DNA of 64,000 bases from Nocardia sp. NRRL S-836 (GCF_001279525.1 NZ_LGDY01000047.1:97860-161859); one strand, 5' to 3'. Positions 54,961-64,000 are shown, counted from the stretch's first letter. The notes: generated by a model from the sequence alone, not told the origin. Numbers and translations are program-made.

Positions 54961-56616
54961 TCAAGCCCCGCGACACGTTGCTGCAGAAGCGAAAGCCTCG
55001 TCGTCGAACCCGGCTCCGCCGGTGAACCTCGCGTCGACGAAGCTGGCGGTGCCGGTGAACCTCGCGCCGTCGAACCCGGCGGCGCCGGCGAACCTCACGC
55101 CGTTGAACCCGGCGGCGCCGGTGAACCTCACGTCGTCGAACCCGGCGGCGCCGGCGAACCTCACGCACCTCACGCCGTTGAACCCGGCGGCGCCGGCGAA
55201 CCTCACGTCGTCGAACCCGGCGGCGCCGGCGAACCTCACGCCGTTGAACCCGGCGGCGCCGGTGAACCTCACGTCGTCGAACCCGGCTCCGCCGGCGAAC
55301 GTCGCGCGGAAGAAGCCGGCGTCGCTGGTGAACGTCGCGCCGATGAACACAGCGTCGTCAGCAAACGTCACGTTGTCGAACCTGGCGACGCCGGTAAACG
55401 TCGCGCCGTTGAACGTCGCGCCGTTGAACCCGGCGTCGCTGGTGAACGTCGCGCGGAAGAACCTGGCGGCGCCGGCGAACGTCGTGTCGTCGAACCCGGC
55501 ATCGCCGGCGAACGTCGCGCCGTTGAACCCGGCGTCGCCGGTGAACGTCGCGCGGAAGAACACGGCGGCGCCGGCGAACGACGCGCCGTCGAACCCGGCG
55601 TCACCGGTGAACGTCGCGCCGTCGAACCCAGCGTCACCGGTGAACGTCGCGCCGACAAACCCGGCGTCACCGGTGAACGTCACCCTGTTGAGCATGGCGT
55701 CGCCGATGAGTGACGCGCGGTTTATGCGAAGTGCCGGCAGGTGACAGTCGCTCAGATCGAGGTCGATCAGCGTCGCTTCGGTCAGGTCGAGTTCCGGGAT
55801 TTCGGGCCAGTAGTCCGGGTGAGGTTGACCGCTGTCGTCGGGGCGCGGGCTCAGGTGCGTGGCGAGAAGGCGTTGCACCGAGACGCGGACGTCACGTTCC
55901 AGCACCGCGTCGGCCTGGGCGGCCTTGGGGTCTGGTACTGCACCGTCAGGACCAGGGATCCGGATGCCGATGCGCCGGTACGGGTCGCGCAGCAGCGGAC
56001 GCGCCACCCCTGCAGGTGGGCGCGTGACTCCTGCAGAGGGCGCGGGTGGTGGGGTGTAGGGCATGCGCAGGTAGGCGCACCACAGCTTGGCGATGGTGGA
56101 GCGCTGGTCGGGGTTGTCCTGGCCGAGCCGTTCCAGCGCGTACAGGCCGGCGAGCCGGACCGGGGCCTTGTCGGAGCCGAGTTGGTCGGCGGCTTTGGTG
56201 TAGAGCTCGGTGACCCGGCGCGCCTTCGCGTCGTCTTCGGTGTGCGCTTGGGCGTCCAGCCGGGCTCGCAGGTCCCGCTCGGCGGTCATCTGGCGGCGCA
56301 CCGCGAGGTAGAGCGCGAACAGCGCGACCCCGCCGGCCACGGCGCTCAACGCGATCTTGACCGCGTCCAGCTTCGCGGCCACGAAGTCCTTGCCGCCGAT
56401 CGCCGCGTCCGGCTTCACCTGCGTGCCGGCGACGCCGTCCACCCAGTCCAGCACGAGGTACAACGCCCCACTGACCACGCCCACCAGCACGAGCAGCGCC
56501 AGCACCAGCACGGACCACGGCAGCCGCTTGTCGGTTTCCGGATCTGAGCGGGTTGGGCGCGGCCTGTCCACAGCGCGGCGCCAGCGTGATCGGGCCGGGG
56601 ATTTTTCGACGGTCAT
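54961..56616 (-). CDS. Pentapeptide-repeat membrane protein (paralog 5), 551 aa
   Basis: From the ATG at 56616 the protein has membrane segments at about residues 31-56 and 83-105, then an Arg-rich coiled coil (RDLRARLDAQAHTEDDAKAR). The shared block follows (RRVTELYTKAADQLGSDKAP, LYALERLGQDN). A loop with several Pro leads to YWPEIPELDLTEATLIDLDL. The rest is about 220 residues of FTGDAGFDGATFTGDAG-type repeats with an 11-residue period (5+6). Paralog 3 at 42.2 kb is a decayed close relative. The opposite strand gives a false Asn/Pro/Ala-rich frame. Confidence 0.75.
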   Translation of the reverse strand: MTVEKSPARSRWRRAVDRPRPTRSDPETDKRLPWSVLVLALLVLVGVVSGALYLVLDWVDGVAGTQVKPDAAIGGKDFVAAKLDAVKIALSAVAGGVALFALYLAVRRQMTAERDLRARLDAQAHTEDDAKARRVTELYTKAADQLGSDKAPVRLAGLYALERLGQDNPDQRSTIAKLWCAYLRMPYTPPPAPSAGVTRPPAGVARPLLRDPYRRIGIRIPGPDGAVPDPKAAQADAVLERDVRVSVQRLLATHLSPRPDDSGQPHPDYWPEIPELDLTEATLIDLDLSDCHLPALRINRASLIGDAMLNRVTFTGDAGFVGATFTGDAGFDGATFTGDAGFDGASFAGAAVFFRATFTGDAGFNGATFAGDAGFDDTTFAGAARFFRATFTSDAGFNGATFNGATFTGVARFDNVTFADDAVFIGATFTSDAGFFRATFAGGAGFDDVRFTGAAGFNGVRFAGAAGFDDVRFAGAAGFNGVRCVRFAGAAGFDDVRFTGAAGFNGVRFAGAAGFDGARFTGTASFVDARFTGGAGFDDEAFASAATCRGA

Positions 56617-56989
56617 GCCTCTACGTCGCCGGAACGTCACCGTGTGCAACACCTATGCGGCGGCCCTCCGGCCGGCCCAGGTGGTGTTGCCGGAAGGCGC
56701 CGGTCCGGGAGGTGCTTCGTTGGGACGTCGCGAGGGATCCCGGACCGGCACTCGTACATTCGGCGGCTGCCGCTACGACGTTACGGTTCGCGGTCAGCAC
56801 CGCGTGTCGGATCCGCGCCGGGGTCGGGGTCGTGACACACGAGGCGATCCGCCCGCGTATGCCGGTCACTGGCCGGCCGATCCGGCGGCTGAGAGCTGGT
56901 GTCTCTGCTGCTGGAGGATTCGCAGGCCGACGGCCTGTACGAGTCGATGTAGTCGGTGGCGCCTGCCGCCGCGGCTACGATTCGTGCTC
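56617..56989. other. No convincing gene
   Basis: Frames here are Arg/Ala/Pro-rich with no start or ribosome-binding site. This is probably the promoter region of paralog 5 and the gene at 56990. Confidence 0.35.
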
Positions 56990-57334
56990 GTGAGGAATGT
57001 GTCGTGGCAGCCAGTCGAGGTCCTGCCCAGTGAGCTGGACGTGTCGAAGGCCGAAGTGTTCCGCCAGAAGCCCGACACCGGAAGCGGGCGGGTGCTCGTC
57101 GGCGGCCGCTGGTACGTGTGGCGGGATCCGGACGAGGTGTGGTGGCAGATGCCGGCCCCCGCCCCCAGCCGGGAGGTGAAGACCGGCGACGAGCGCGACG
57201 CCGGCGAGAAGGCCGGGAACGATGGCAGCGCCGAGGCCACACAGCAGCACCCCGTCCTCCGCTGGAAGCGGAGCCACCTCACGCCGGACGCCTTCAACGA
57301 TGAATCGATGTGGCTGCCGGACACAGCGCCGTGA
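56990..57334 (+). CDS. Hypothetical protein, 114 aa
   Basis: The frame from GTG 56990 (VRNVSWQPVEVLPSELDVSK) contains GSGRVLVGGRWYVWRDPDEV, WWQMPAPAPSREVKTGDERD and a basic/acidic C-terminus. GTG 56999 is an alternative; neither start has a well-spaced ribosome-binding site. No motif recognised. Confidence 0.45.
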   Translation: MRNVSWQPVEVLPSELDVSKAEVFRQKPDTGSGRVLVGGRWYVWRDPDEVWWQMPAPAPSREVKTGDERDAGEKAGNDGSAEATQQHPVLRWKRSHLTPDAFNDESMWLPDTAP

Positions 57335-57811
57335 CGGCGGGGCTGGCCCAGGAGAGGCCAGCGGAACGGGGCGTAGTCGCCACGACCGTCATGCCTCTAC
57401 CGCGTGGAACGGCCCGGCGGGCGCCTCGTCACTCCACGAGTTCGTCAACGGCGGTGATGGTGCACACGACGCCGGCGTCGCGCATCGCCCGGCCGCGGTG
57501 TTGCCCGTTGCCGTAAGAGAACCGGACGTCGTCCCACCTGTTCAAGACGATCGGGTTGCTGAACAGGCTCTGTGCCGCTTGCCGCTGCCGCCAAGGGCCG
57601 GGCACACCGATCGGCTGAGCCCGTGCGGCACTGCGGCGCCGCGGGTTTCTTGATCGCGTTTCCACGCCAGGACGACTGAGTCCCTCATCGTGCAATCACT
57701 TTGCCGAGTTCAAGGTCCTGCACAGGACAGATACTGGACAGTGCAGATGCCGGACACCCGCACCTGACCGATGAGTCAGCTCGGTGCCCGTGTGCCGGCA
57801 CGGGTAAGTCC
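57335..57811. other. No convincing gene
   Basis: No frame has coding bias and no repeat or hairpin was seen. It lies downstream of the REase-like gene on the minus strand. Confidence 0.35.
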
Positions 57812-59476
57812 TCACGGAGCGGCTGGCTCAAGGCCGGGGAACGGCGTTCTGCGGCCGAGCACGGTGGAGCCGGGTGCGGGGGCGAGATCCACAGGCACGA
57901 GCTCGTCGCCGGCGTCCAGAGCCGCGACGACCTCGGCGGCGTTGGTGATCCGCGCGCGGGAGAACGCGACGAACAGCGGGCCGACCGGGATCTGCACGTC
58001 GCCGACGGACAGCGACCAGCCGACGAGCTCGAAGTCGAGCCGGGCACCGTGCCCGGTCTCGATGTAGTCGAGGTAGGTCCGGGCCTCCTCGGCGGTGCTG
58101 ATCTGGTGGCAGACCACCGTGCTCAACGGCATGGAGACCTCCTCATCACGCAGCAGACCGGCCAGCACGGCGACATTGCGCGCGTACTCGCTCGACCACG
58201 TGACGGGCAGGGGCAGCACGACGTCGAGCGTCTCCCGGATGACGACGAAGTCGGTCAGGGCGGTCGCGAGCGGCGCGAAGTGCCCGCTCGGTTCCCAGGT
58301 GCTGGCGTCGAGCGGGATGGGCTCGACGTCGCCGGTCAGCGTCAGCACCATGCCGGGGGTGCGGTCGAGTGCGTCGAGGGTTTCGACGGTGCGCAGCAGT
58401 GCCTGCGGGTCGGCGGAGATGGCGTGCTCGACGTTGTCCGGGCCGTACTGCAGCAGCATGCCGACGTTCGAGCCGTTGTCGCCGTCGGGCCGGTCGACGA
58501 GCAGCCGCAGCTTGAGCATTCGAGTCGGGTCGGTGCCGTGGACGTGCATCCCGCGGGTGCCGACGGTCGCGTGGCTGAAGGTCACATACAGCGGGCGGCC
58601 GTGGGTGCCGTCGGCCGCACGGGATCGCAACGTGGCGGTGTGCGGGAAGCCCGCGGTGAACCGCTGGTCGGACAGGACCATGCCGACCTTGTCCCAGGGC
58701 AGGTTCAGCGCGGCGAGGGCCTCGTTGTCGACGCGGGTGATGTGGCCGGGTTCGATGACCGCGCCGGCGCCGTAGTCGAAGGCCGCGGCGACGTCCTGTG
58801 CCACGCGCTCGCCGGCGGCGTCGCCCTCGGCGACGGCGAGCGCGACTTGCACCTGCTGAGGAGGGATGTTCGGCTTGGGCCGGATGTAGACCGAGTCCTG
58901 CCCGTCGCGCGAGCTGAAGTCCATCGCCCAGACCGGGGACGCCTCGTCGCTCACGGCACCCAGCGCGCAGACCCGTGCCAGCAGGTCAGGTGCGCCGCCC
59001 AGGAGCAGGGCCTCCTCCTTGCCCAGCGTGACGAGCGCGTCGAGGGCTTCCTGGTGGTGACCACGCAGGAACCGCGCGATCCCGGGGTTGTTGATCAGCT
59101 GGGTCTCCAGCCAGCGCACGTCGAGGAACACCATCTCGAAGGGAACGCGGTGGCGTTCCGTCAGGCCGCGGAACCACTTCAGGTCACCGGGGGTCGGGTG
59201 CACCGGCGCGACGAGGACCCACGAGCGGATCTCCGGCTTGTTCAGGCACGTCTTGAGCGACCGGACGACCTGCTTGCGCCGGGAGTCGTTCAGCGTCGTC
59301 CAGCTCTTGAACTCCAAGGCCCGGCCGATGTCCCCGACCCACGCGTCCATGCCGCCGTCGCCGCCGGCGCCGTTGATCGTGCGCACGCGCTCGCCGTACA
59401 AGGCGTGCACGACGAGGTCGAACAGATGCTCGGCCTTCTTCGGCTGCTCTGCCATCTCGGTCCACCATGCACTCAC
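57812..59476 (-). CDS. REase-like (PD-(D/E)xK) N-terminal domain protein, 554 aa
   Basis: The N-terminal about 140 residues have a REase-like layout: a helix EHLFDLVVHALYGERV, GGDGGMDAW with D40 and D44, and ALEFKSW with E55 and K57, then a helix RRKQVVRSLKTCLN and a strand SWVLVAPV. The middle includes an Asp/Gly-rich SSRDGQDSVYIRPKPNIPPQ and AAAFDYGAGAVIEPGHITRV. The C-terminal half is beta-rich (VGMLLQYGPDNVEHAI, MVLTLTGDVEPIPLDAST). GTG 59476 starts it. A frameshifted partial duplicate lies next to the helicase-nuclease gene at 26757-27558, which links the two loci. It may be a nuclease effector or specificity subunit of a conflict system. Confidence 0.7.
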   Translation of the reverse strand: MSAWWTEMAEQPKKAEHLFDLVVHALYGERVRTINGAGGDGGMDAWVGDIGRALEFKSWTTLNDSRRKQVVRSLKTCLNKPEIRSWVLVAPVHPTPGDLKWFRGLTERHRVPFEMVFLDVRWLETQLINNPGIARFLRGHHQEALDALVTLGKEEALLLGGAPDLLARVCALGAVSDEASPVWAMDFSSRDGQDSVYIRPKPNIPPQQVQVALAVAEGDAAGERVAQDVAAAFDYGAGAVIEPGHITRVDNEALAALNLPWDKVGMVLSDQRFTAGFPHTATLRSRAADGTHGRPLYVTFSHATVGTRGMHVHGTDPTRMLKLRLLVDRPDGDNGSNVGMLLQYGPDNVEHAISADPQALLRTVETLDALDRTPGMVLTLTGDVEPIPLDASTWEPSGHFAPLATALTDFVVIRETLDVVLPLPVTWSSEYARNVAVLAGLLRDEEVSMPLSTVVCHQISTAEEARTYLDYIETGHGARLDFELVGWSLSVGDVQIPVGPLFVAFSRARITNAAEVVAALDAGDELVPVDLAPAPGSTVLGRRTPFPGLEPAAP

Positions 59477-60317
59477 GTGGTCATCTTGGCTGACGGCGAC
59501 GCCGATCCCCGTGCACCGAGACGGCGTGTGGCGCGTGACGGTCCTCGACGTGCGGCACCGATGAGATCGCGGAGAGGCTGTCGCAACCCGTGAATATCAG
59601 GGTTGGGGAGCCCGGTCCGGAACGGCTTCAACGGGGATGTCGGGGACTTGCCCCGATCCGGTGACCGAAGATCGAACACGCGCGATCAGGCGACACGCCC
59701 TGAGCACATGGCGGGCGAACACGCGGCTCTGTGTCGCGTGTGGACGATTCGTCACGAAGTGTGGGCTGATGGCGCGTGGTCGGCGCCACCTACCCGGCCA
59801 CGGCCATCGCGCCCGCGCTGCGGCTGGTCCGGGCTGGCTCCCTTCCGTGGGAACGCCTGGCCGCCTTCGTACATCAGCGGCACCGCCCGACCCTGCGCGC
59901 CGCCGCGACCACCCTGGGGGTCGACCCGAGGGACTTTGCGTGACATCCGGCGCCTCGAAGGTGAGATCGGCGGGCAACTCGTGCATCGCGCCGGCAGCCG
60001 TCATCGCCGCCACTGTCGAACAGAATCCCGGCGTTGCGCACACCGAACTCACTCTGATTTCCAACAGCATGCGAGCGGGGTCGCCGCGTGCTGTGACTCG
60101 GGTGCGCTTTGGTTCAGCTCGCGTATGCGGCGCTGCTCAGCTCCGTTGACCGCACCTGTGGCGTTGTCGTCGTGCCGGGTCAACGTCATCTCATTCCGCT
60201 TGCTTGCGGTTCGCGCGGGCGCATCGGATGCCCCGATCGGGTGTATCCCTGTCGTCCGTGCAATGTCCGGGACGCGAGGGCCGATGATCTGGTGTTCGTG
60301 AATTGCGAGGGGGTGGC
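59477..60317. other. No convincing gene; upstream region of the hydrolase/caspase operon
   Basis: Open frames are short or Arg/Pro-rich and overlap inconsistently. The 840-bp stretch should hold the promoters of the divergent REase-like gene and the hydrolase operon. Confidence 0.35.
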
Positions 60318-61205
60318 GTGGTGGCGATGGTGGTGTGCGTCCACGGGATCGGTCAGCAGGGGCTGGGCGAGCAGTCGTTGCTTGCTTCCTGGCAGCCTGC
60401 GTTGCAGGACGGGCTGACGCGGCACACCGCCGCGTCACGCCCAGACGGCGTGGCCGTCGCCGATCGGGCGAGTTCGCCGGATGTGGACATGGCGTTTTAC
60501 GGTGACCTGTTCCGGCCGGCCGGGTCATACCTGGCGGTGGGCGATCCGGTGCTGGGCCCTGGGGATGTGCAGCCGGGGCTGGAGCAGGAGTTGCTGGCGG
60601 CGTGGTGGGTAGCCGCGGCCGAGGTGGACGAGCGGGTGGCCGGGCCGGATGCGGACACGCTGGTGTCGGTGCCGGGCTGGGTGCAGCGGGCGTTGACGCA
60701 GTTGTCGAACAGCCGGTTCTTCGCCGGGGTGGCGTTGCGGTCGATGGTGTTCGACCTGAAGCAGGTGGCCCGGTATCTGACCGATCCCGTCCTGCGGGTC
60801 GCTGCGCGGGAACGGGTGGTGCGGCTGATCGGCGCGGACACCCGGGTGGTGGTGGCGCATTCACTCGGCTCGGTCGTGGCCTACGAGGCGTTGTGTTCGC
60901 TGCCTCGGCACGGCGTGCGGGCGTTGGTGACGCTGGGTTCGCCGTTGGGGATCGCGAACCTGGTGTTCGACCGGCTTGAGCCCTCACCGGTGGCGGGGCG
61001 CGGTGTGTGGCCCGGTGACGACAACGTGGTCTGGACGAATATCGCTGATGCCGGTGATGTGGTGGCGCTGGTGAAGGATCTGCGGCCGCGGTTCGGTGAG
61101 CGGGTGCGCAACGCGGTGGTGCACAACGGCGCGAAAGCCCACGCGGTGGTGCCCTACCTGACCGATCAGCTGACCGGGACGGCGATCGCCGAGGGACTGG
61201 CGTGA
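60318..61205 (+). CDS. Alpha/beta hydrolase (lipase-like), 295 aa
   Basis: GTG 60318 has GAGGGGG upstream. The protein has the fold hallmarks: VCVHGIGQQG (oxyanion, residues 7-16), nucleophile S182 in AHSLGSVVAYEAL, a later ADAGDVVALVKD (Asp candidate) and H near AVVHNGAKAHAVVP. Its stop (TGA) overlaps the GTG of the caspase gene by 4 bases, so the two are translationally coupled. In bacterial conflict operons such hydrolases act as effectors or as modifiers next to STAND sensors. Confidence 0.75.
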   Translation: MVAMVVCVHGIGQQGLGEQSLLASWQPALQDGLTRHTAASRPDGVAVADRASSPDVDMAFYGDLFRPAGSYLAVGDPVLGPGDVQPGLEQELLAAWWVAAAEVDERVAGPDADTLVSVPGWVQRALTQLSNSRFFAGVALRSMVFDLKQVARYLTDPVLRVAARERVVRLIGADTRVVVAHSLGSVVAYEALCSLPRHGVRALVTLGSPLGIANLVFDRLEPSPVAGRGVWPGDDNVVWTNIADAGDVVALVKDLRPRFGERVRNAVVHNGAKAHAVVPYLTDQLTGTAIAEGLA

Positions 61206-64000
61206 CCGCGACCGGGGCGATGTCGGGTGAGGGCAGGCGGTTGCTGATCGCGACCGCGGTGACCCGGCACCTCCATCACCCGCCGTGGGACCGGCCCGCG
61301 CTGGTCAAGGCACGGCAGGATGTCGTGGAGTTGTTCACCACCAGGTTCGGCTACCGGCACCTGACGGAACTGGGCCTGGATCCGACCCGGCATCAGCTGA
61401 CCGACGGGCTGCGGGCAGTGTGCTCGGCGTCCGCGGTGGACCCGATCGGCGAGCAGGACATGCTCGCGGTCTACATCACCTGCCACGGGCTCATGCTGGA
61501 CGAGACCGGTGAGCATGTGCTGATCATCTCCGACACCGACCCCGCTGATCTCGGCGGAGCACTGTCCACTGTGGAGTTGACGGGGCGGATTTTGCGCGGC
61601 ACGAAGGTGCGGCGGTTGCTGCTGATGCTCGACACCTGCCATTCCGGGCGGGGCGGTAACGAGATCGCCGCGGCGGCGCTGTCCCGGCTGACCGACACGT
61701 GGGGGCGGGAACCGGGCGCCGGCATGGTCGTGATCGCCTCGGCGCAACCAAGCGAAGAGGCCGCGACCGGGATGTTCCCCCGGCTGCTGCGCGACGCAGT
61801 GGAGGCGATACCCACCGCTGGGCACGGCCCGGACACGCTCGACGTGCAGGTGCTGGTCGGCGAGATGAACAAGCACCTGGCCCGCCCCGGACACCAGCGG
61901 GTGGGCATCGAGCAAATCGGTATGACCGGACAAGCTCCGCGGTTTTTGCCCAACCCGCGGCACGACCCGGCGCTCAACGGGGTGGACTTGGCCATCCAGC
62001 GGGCCGCGCAGTGGCGGGCTGACGCCGACGAGCGGGAGGTGGCGTTCCGCGAGACCGTGGTGCGGCGGGCGATGGGCAGCCACGACGCCCCCGGCGGGGG
62101 CTGGTGGTTCACCGGCCGGCACACCGCCCTGCTCAACCTGACCGCCTGGCTGACCCACCCCGACCCCGCTCACCCGTTGCGGGTGGTCACCGGCGATCCC
62201 GGATCAGGCAAATCGGCTGTGCTGGGCTTGCTGGCCAGCCTCGCGGACCCGGATCGACGCCGCACCGTCCCGATCGACAGCCTGGGGCTGCCCGAGGCCG
62301 CCGTGCCCGGCCTCGACGTGATCACCGTGCGGTTGACCGCGCAGCAGGCCACCACCGAGCAGATTCTGCACGCCCTGGCCGCCGGCACCCGCGGTGTCGC
62401 GGAGACACCCGGTGAGCTGCTCGAGCGGCTGGAGACCTGGCAGCGCGACACGGGCACGCTGTTCACCGTGTTGCTCGACGGGCTGGACGAGGCCGCCGCG
62501 CCGCACGACTTGGCGGGCAGGCTGCTCGTACCGCTGATCGAGCACGCCGCGGGCCGGATACGGCTGCTGGTCGGCACACGTCCGCACCTGCTGCCCGCCC
62601 TCGCTCCGAGGCTGCATCGCGACGATCAACACGTCGTGGTGGACCTGGACTCCGAGCGGTATGCCGACCCCGGCGCGGTCACCGCCTACGCCTTGCGCAA
62701 CCTGCTCGGCGCCACCGTCGACAGCTCCTACCGCGGCCTGCCCCGCCACCGCCTGCTCCCGGTCGCCGAGGCCGTCGCCGAGGCGGCGCAGCGGTCGTTC
62801 CTGGTCGCGCGGATCACCGCCACCACGCTGGCCTCCCAGCCCGTCGTCACCGACCCCCACAACCGGGTATGGCGGGAGTCGCTGCCCCGGCTGCCCGGCG
62901 AGGCGATGCGGCGCGACCTGGACACCCGGCTCGGCGATGACACCCAGCGGGCCCGGGACCTGCTGCTGCCGCTGGCCTTCGCGCGGGGACAGGGACTGCC
63001 GTGGGAGGACATCTGGGCGCCGCTGGCCTCCCGCATCGCCGGACGCCACTACACCGACGAGGACCTGCTGTGGCTGCGCGACCACGCCGGCTCCTACATC
63101 GTGGAGAACACCGACCACGGACGCTCGGCCTACCGGCTCTACCACCAAGCCCTCGTCGAACATCTCCGCACCGACACCGACGCCCGCCGGGTGCACGACG
63201 CGTTCGTCACCGTCCTGCTCGACCGCGTCCCCCTCACACCCGAGGCCCGAACCGACTGGACCCGCGCCCACCCGTACGCCCGCGCACATCTCGCCACCCA
63301 CGCCGCCAGCGCCGGACGGGTCGACGAGATCATCACCGACCCCGAATACCTCGTGCACGCCGACCCCGACACCCTCCTGCCCGCACTGCACCACACCACC
63401 AGTGACACGGCCCTGCGCACCCGAGCCATCTATCGCACCACCCCGCACCGCGCCCTCACCCCACAGCAACGGCGCCACACCCTCGCCATCGACGCCACCC
63501 GCTTCGGCGACACCACCCTGGCCACCGAACTCGCCCACAACCTCACCTGGCGCCCCCGCTGGGCCACCGGAACCCAAACCAGCACCACTCTGCGCGCCAC
63601 CCTCATCGGCCACGCCAACCTGGTGCAGGCGGTGGCGTGCATCAAGATCGAGGGCCAGCCCGTCGCCGTCGTCGGCGGCTACGACCACACACCGCGGGTG
63701 TGGGACCTCACCGACGGCACCCTGCGCGCCTCCCTCACCGGCCACACCGGCACGGTGACCGCGGTGGCGTGCACCGAAATCGACGGCCGACCCATCGCCA
63801 TCACCGGCGGCTTCGACGAGACGCTGCGCGTCTGGGACCTCACCGACGGCACCCTGCGCGCCTCCTTCACCGGCCACACCGGCCACACCGGCACGGTGAC
63901 CGCGGTGGCGTGCACCGAAATCGACGGCCGACCCATCGCCATCACCGGCGGCATCGACGAGACGCTGCGCGTCTGGGACCTCACCGACGGCACCCCGCTC
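61202..64000 (+). CDS. Caspase-STAND NTPase-WD40 protein, partial (933 aa seen)
   Basis: No stop occurs before the window edge, so the protein continues. Residues 1-250 are a peptidase C14 (caspase-like) domain: His95 in VYITCHGLMLDE and Cys146 in LLMLDTCHSGRGG form the catalytic dyad. A STAND NTPase follows: Walker A GDPGSGKS (331-338), Walker B-like FTVLLDGLDEAA (420-431) and a sensor-type LLVGTRPHLLP. A winged-helix/helical arm covers about 590-740. From about residue 790 WD40 repeats begin (GHANLVQAVACIKIEGQPVA, then units with ITGGFDETLRVWDL). It is a complete sensor-switch-protease architecture, like bacterial NLR-type defence proteins. Confidence 0.85.
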   Translation, partial: MTATGAMSGEGRRLLIATAVTRHLHHPPWDRPALVKARQDVVELFTTRFGYRHLTELGLDPTRHQLTDGLRAVCSASAVDPIGEQDMLAVYITCHGLMLDETGEHVLIISDTDPADLGGALSTVELTGRILRGTKVRRLLLMLDTCHSGRGGNEIAAAALSRLTDTWGREPGAGMVVIASAQPSEEAATGMFPRLLRDAVEAIPTAGHGPDTLDVQVLVGEMNKHLARPGHQRVGIEQIGMTGQAPRFLPNPRHDPALNGVDLAIQRAAQWRADADEREVAFRETVVRRAMGSHDAPGGGWWFTGRHTALLNLTAWLTHPDPAHPLRVVTGDPGSGKSAVLGLLASLADPDRRRTVPIDSLGLPEAAVPGLDVITVRLTAQQATTEQILHALAAGTRGVAETPGELLERLETWQRDTGTLFTVLLDGLDEAAAPHDLAGRLLVPLIEHAAGRIRLLVGTRPHLLPALAPRLHRDDQHVVVDLDSERYADPGAVTAYALRNLLGATVDSSYRGLPRHRLLPVAEAVAEAAQRSFLVARITATTLASQPVVTDPHNRVWRESLPRLPGEAMRRDLDTRLGDDTQRARDLLLPLAFARGQGLPWEDIWAPLASRIAGRHYTDEDLLWLRDHAGSYIVENTDHGRSAYRLYHQALVEHLRTDTDARRVHDAFVTVLLDRVPLTPEARTDWTRAHPYARAHLATHAASAGRVDEIITDPEYLVHADPDTLLPALHHTTSDTALRTRAIYRTTPHRALTPQQRRHTLAIDATRFGDTTLATELAHNLTWRPRWATGTQTSTTLRATLIGHANLVQAVACIKIEGQPVAVVGGYDHTPRVWDLTDGTLRASLTGHTGTVTAVACTEIDGRPIAITGGFDETLRVWDLTDGTLRASFTGHTGHTGTVTAVACTEIDGRPIAITGGIDETLRVWDLTDGTPL
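63722..64000 (+). repeat. Near-identical 132-bp WD40 tandem repeats
   Basis: The unit starting CTGCGCGCCTCC repeats at 63722 and 63854 with only a few differences at DNA level. The second copy carries an extra 9 bp that doubles GGCCACACC (GHTGHTG instead of GHTG). More copies presumably follow beyond the window. Such homogenised repeats are typical of rapidly diversifying sensors. Confidence 0.8.

Noticed and set aside
54794..55744. Asn/Pro/Ala-repeat protein on the plus strand
   Set aside because: It is the reverse complement of the pentapeptide repeats of paralog 5. Periodicity comes from the real gene.
57701..59593. Plus-strand open frame of 630 codons
   Set aside because: Antisense of the intact REase-like gene. 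The minus-strand protein has clear domain structure and an aligned paralog.
62204..63886. Minus-strand open frame of 560 codons
   Set aside because: Mirror of the caspase-STAND-WD40 gene, glycine/valine-rich with no motif.
1..64000. tRNA or rRNA genes
   Set aside because: No T-arm GGTTCRANNCC context with a matching acceptor stem was seen on either strand by eye. A tRNA scan would be decisive.

Overview
This window is from a high-GC Gram-positive bacterium, almost certainly an actinomycete. The gene families seen (pentapeptide-repeat membrane proteins, TPR/STAND ATPases, caspase-STAND-WD40 proteins, a DddA-like deaminase with an Imm1-type partner, RHS and lipoprotein fragments) and the heavy GTG start and third-position GC use point to a Pseudonocardiales- or Streptomyces-like chromosome. 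No rRNA, tRNA or core housekeeping operon was seen. Coding density is low and relics are frequent, as expected of an accessory chromosome arm or genomic island. No database search was possible; family names come from motifs read by eye.

Layout. 0-13 kb: gene debris (RHS tail, peptide deformylase tail, CRISPR-like hairpins) with a few small hypotheticals, an alpha/beta hydrolase with an extra helical domain (7953-9233), a frameshifted M3 metallopeptidase and the first pentapeptide-repeat membrane protein. 13-20 kb: a divergent pair, an unknown Rossmann-like protein (13790-14803) and a P-loop membrane protein (15100-16845), separated by a region with repeated TTAACGTA boxes, then small proteins and a second pentapeptide protein. 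20-29 kb: a GNAT-like protein, an unknown 726-residue protein translationally coupled to a GIY-YIG protein, a terminator, an SF2 helicase with a C-terminal PD-(D/E)xK nuclease, a decayed copy of a REase-like gene whose intact copy lies at 57.8-59.5 kb, a decayed helical protein, and an AT-richer membrane protein. 29-39 kb: IS5 and phage-head relics, a coupled small protein / ECF sigma / nucleotide-cyclase-like operon (31407-33996), and small membrane proteins. 39-46 kb: TPR/STAND genes and fragments. 46.8-51 kb: a deaminase toxin-immunity pair and a secreted M9 collagenase. 51-57 kb: two more pentapeptide proteins, one flanked by about 100-bp direct repeats. 57-64 kb: the intact REase-like gene, and an alpha/beta hydrolase translationally coupled to a caspase-STAND-WD40 protein that runs off the right end.

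How it fits together. Much of the intact content looks like biological-conflict machinery: sensor/ATPase proteins (STAND, TPR, WD40), effectors (caspase, hydrolases, nucleases, deaminase) and a likely signalling cassette (ECF sigma plus cyclase-like domain). The strongest candidates for an undescribed system are the 21390-26758 locus with its duplicated REase-like partner, the hydrolase plus caspase-STAND-WD40 pair at the right edge, and the divergent pair at 13.8-16.8 kb. These functional groupings are inferences from domain content and gene spacing.
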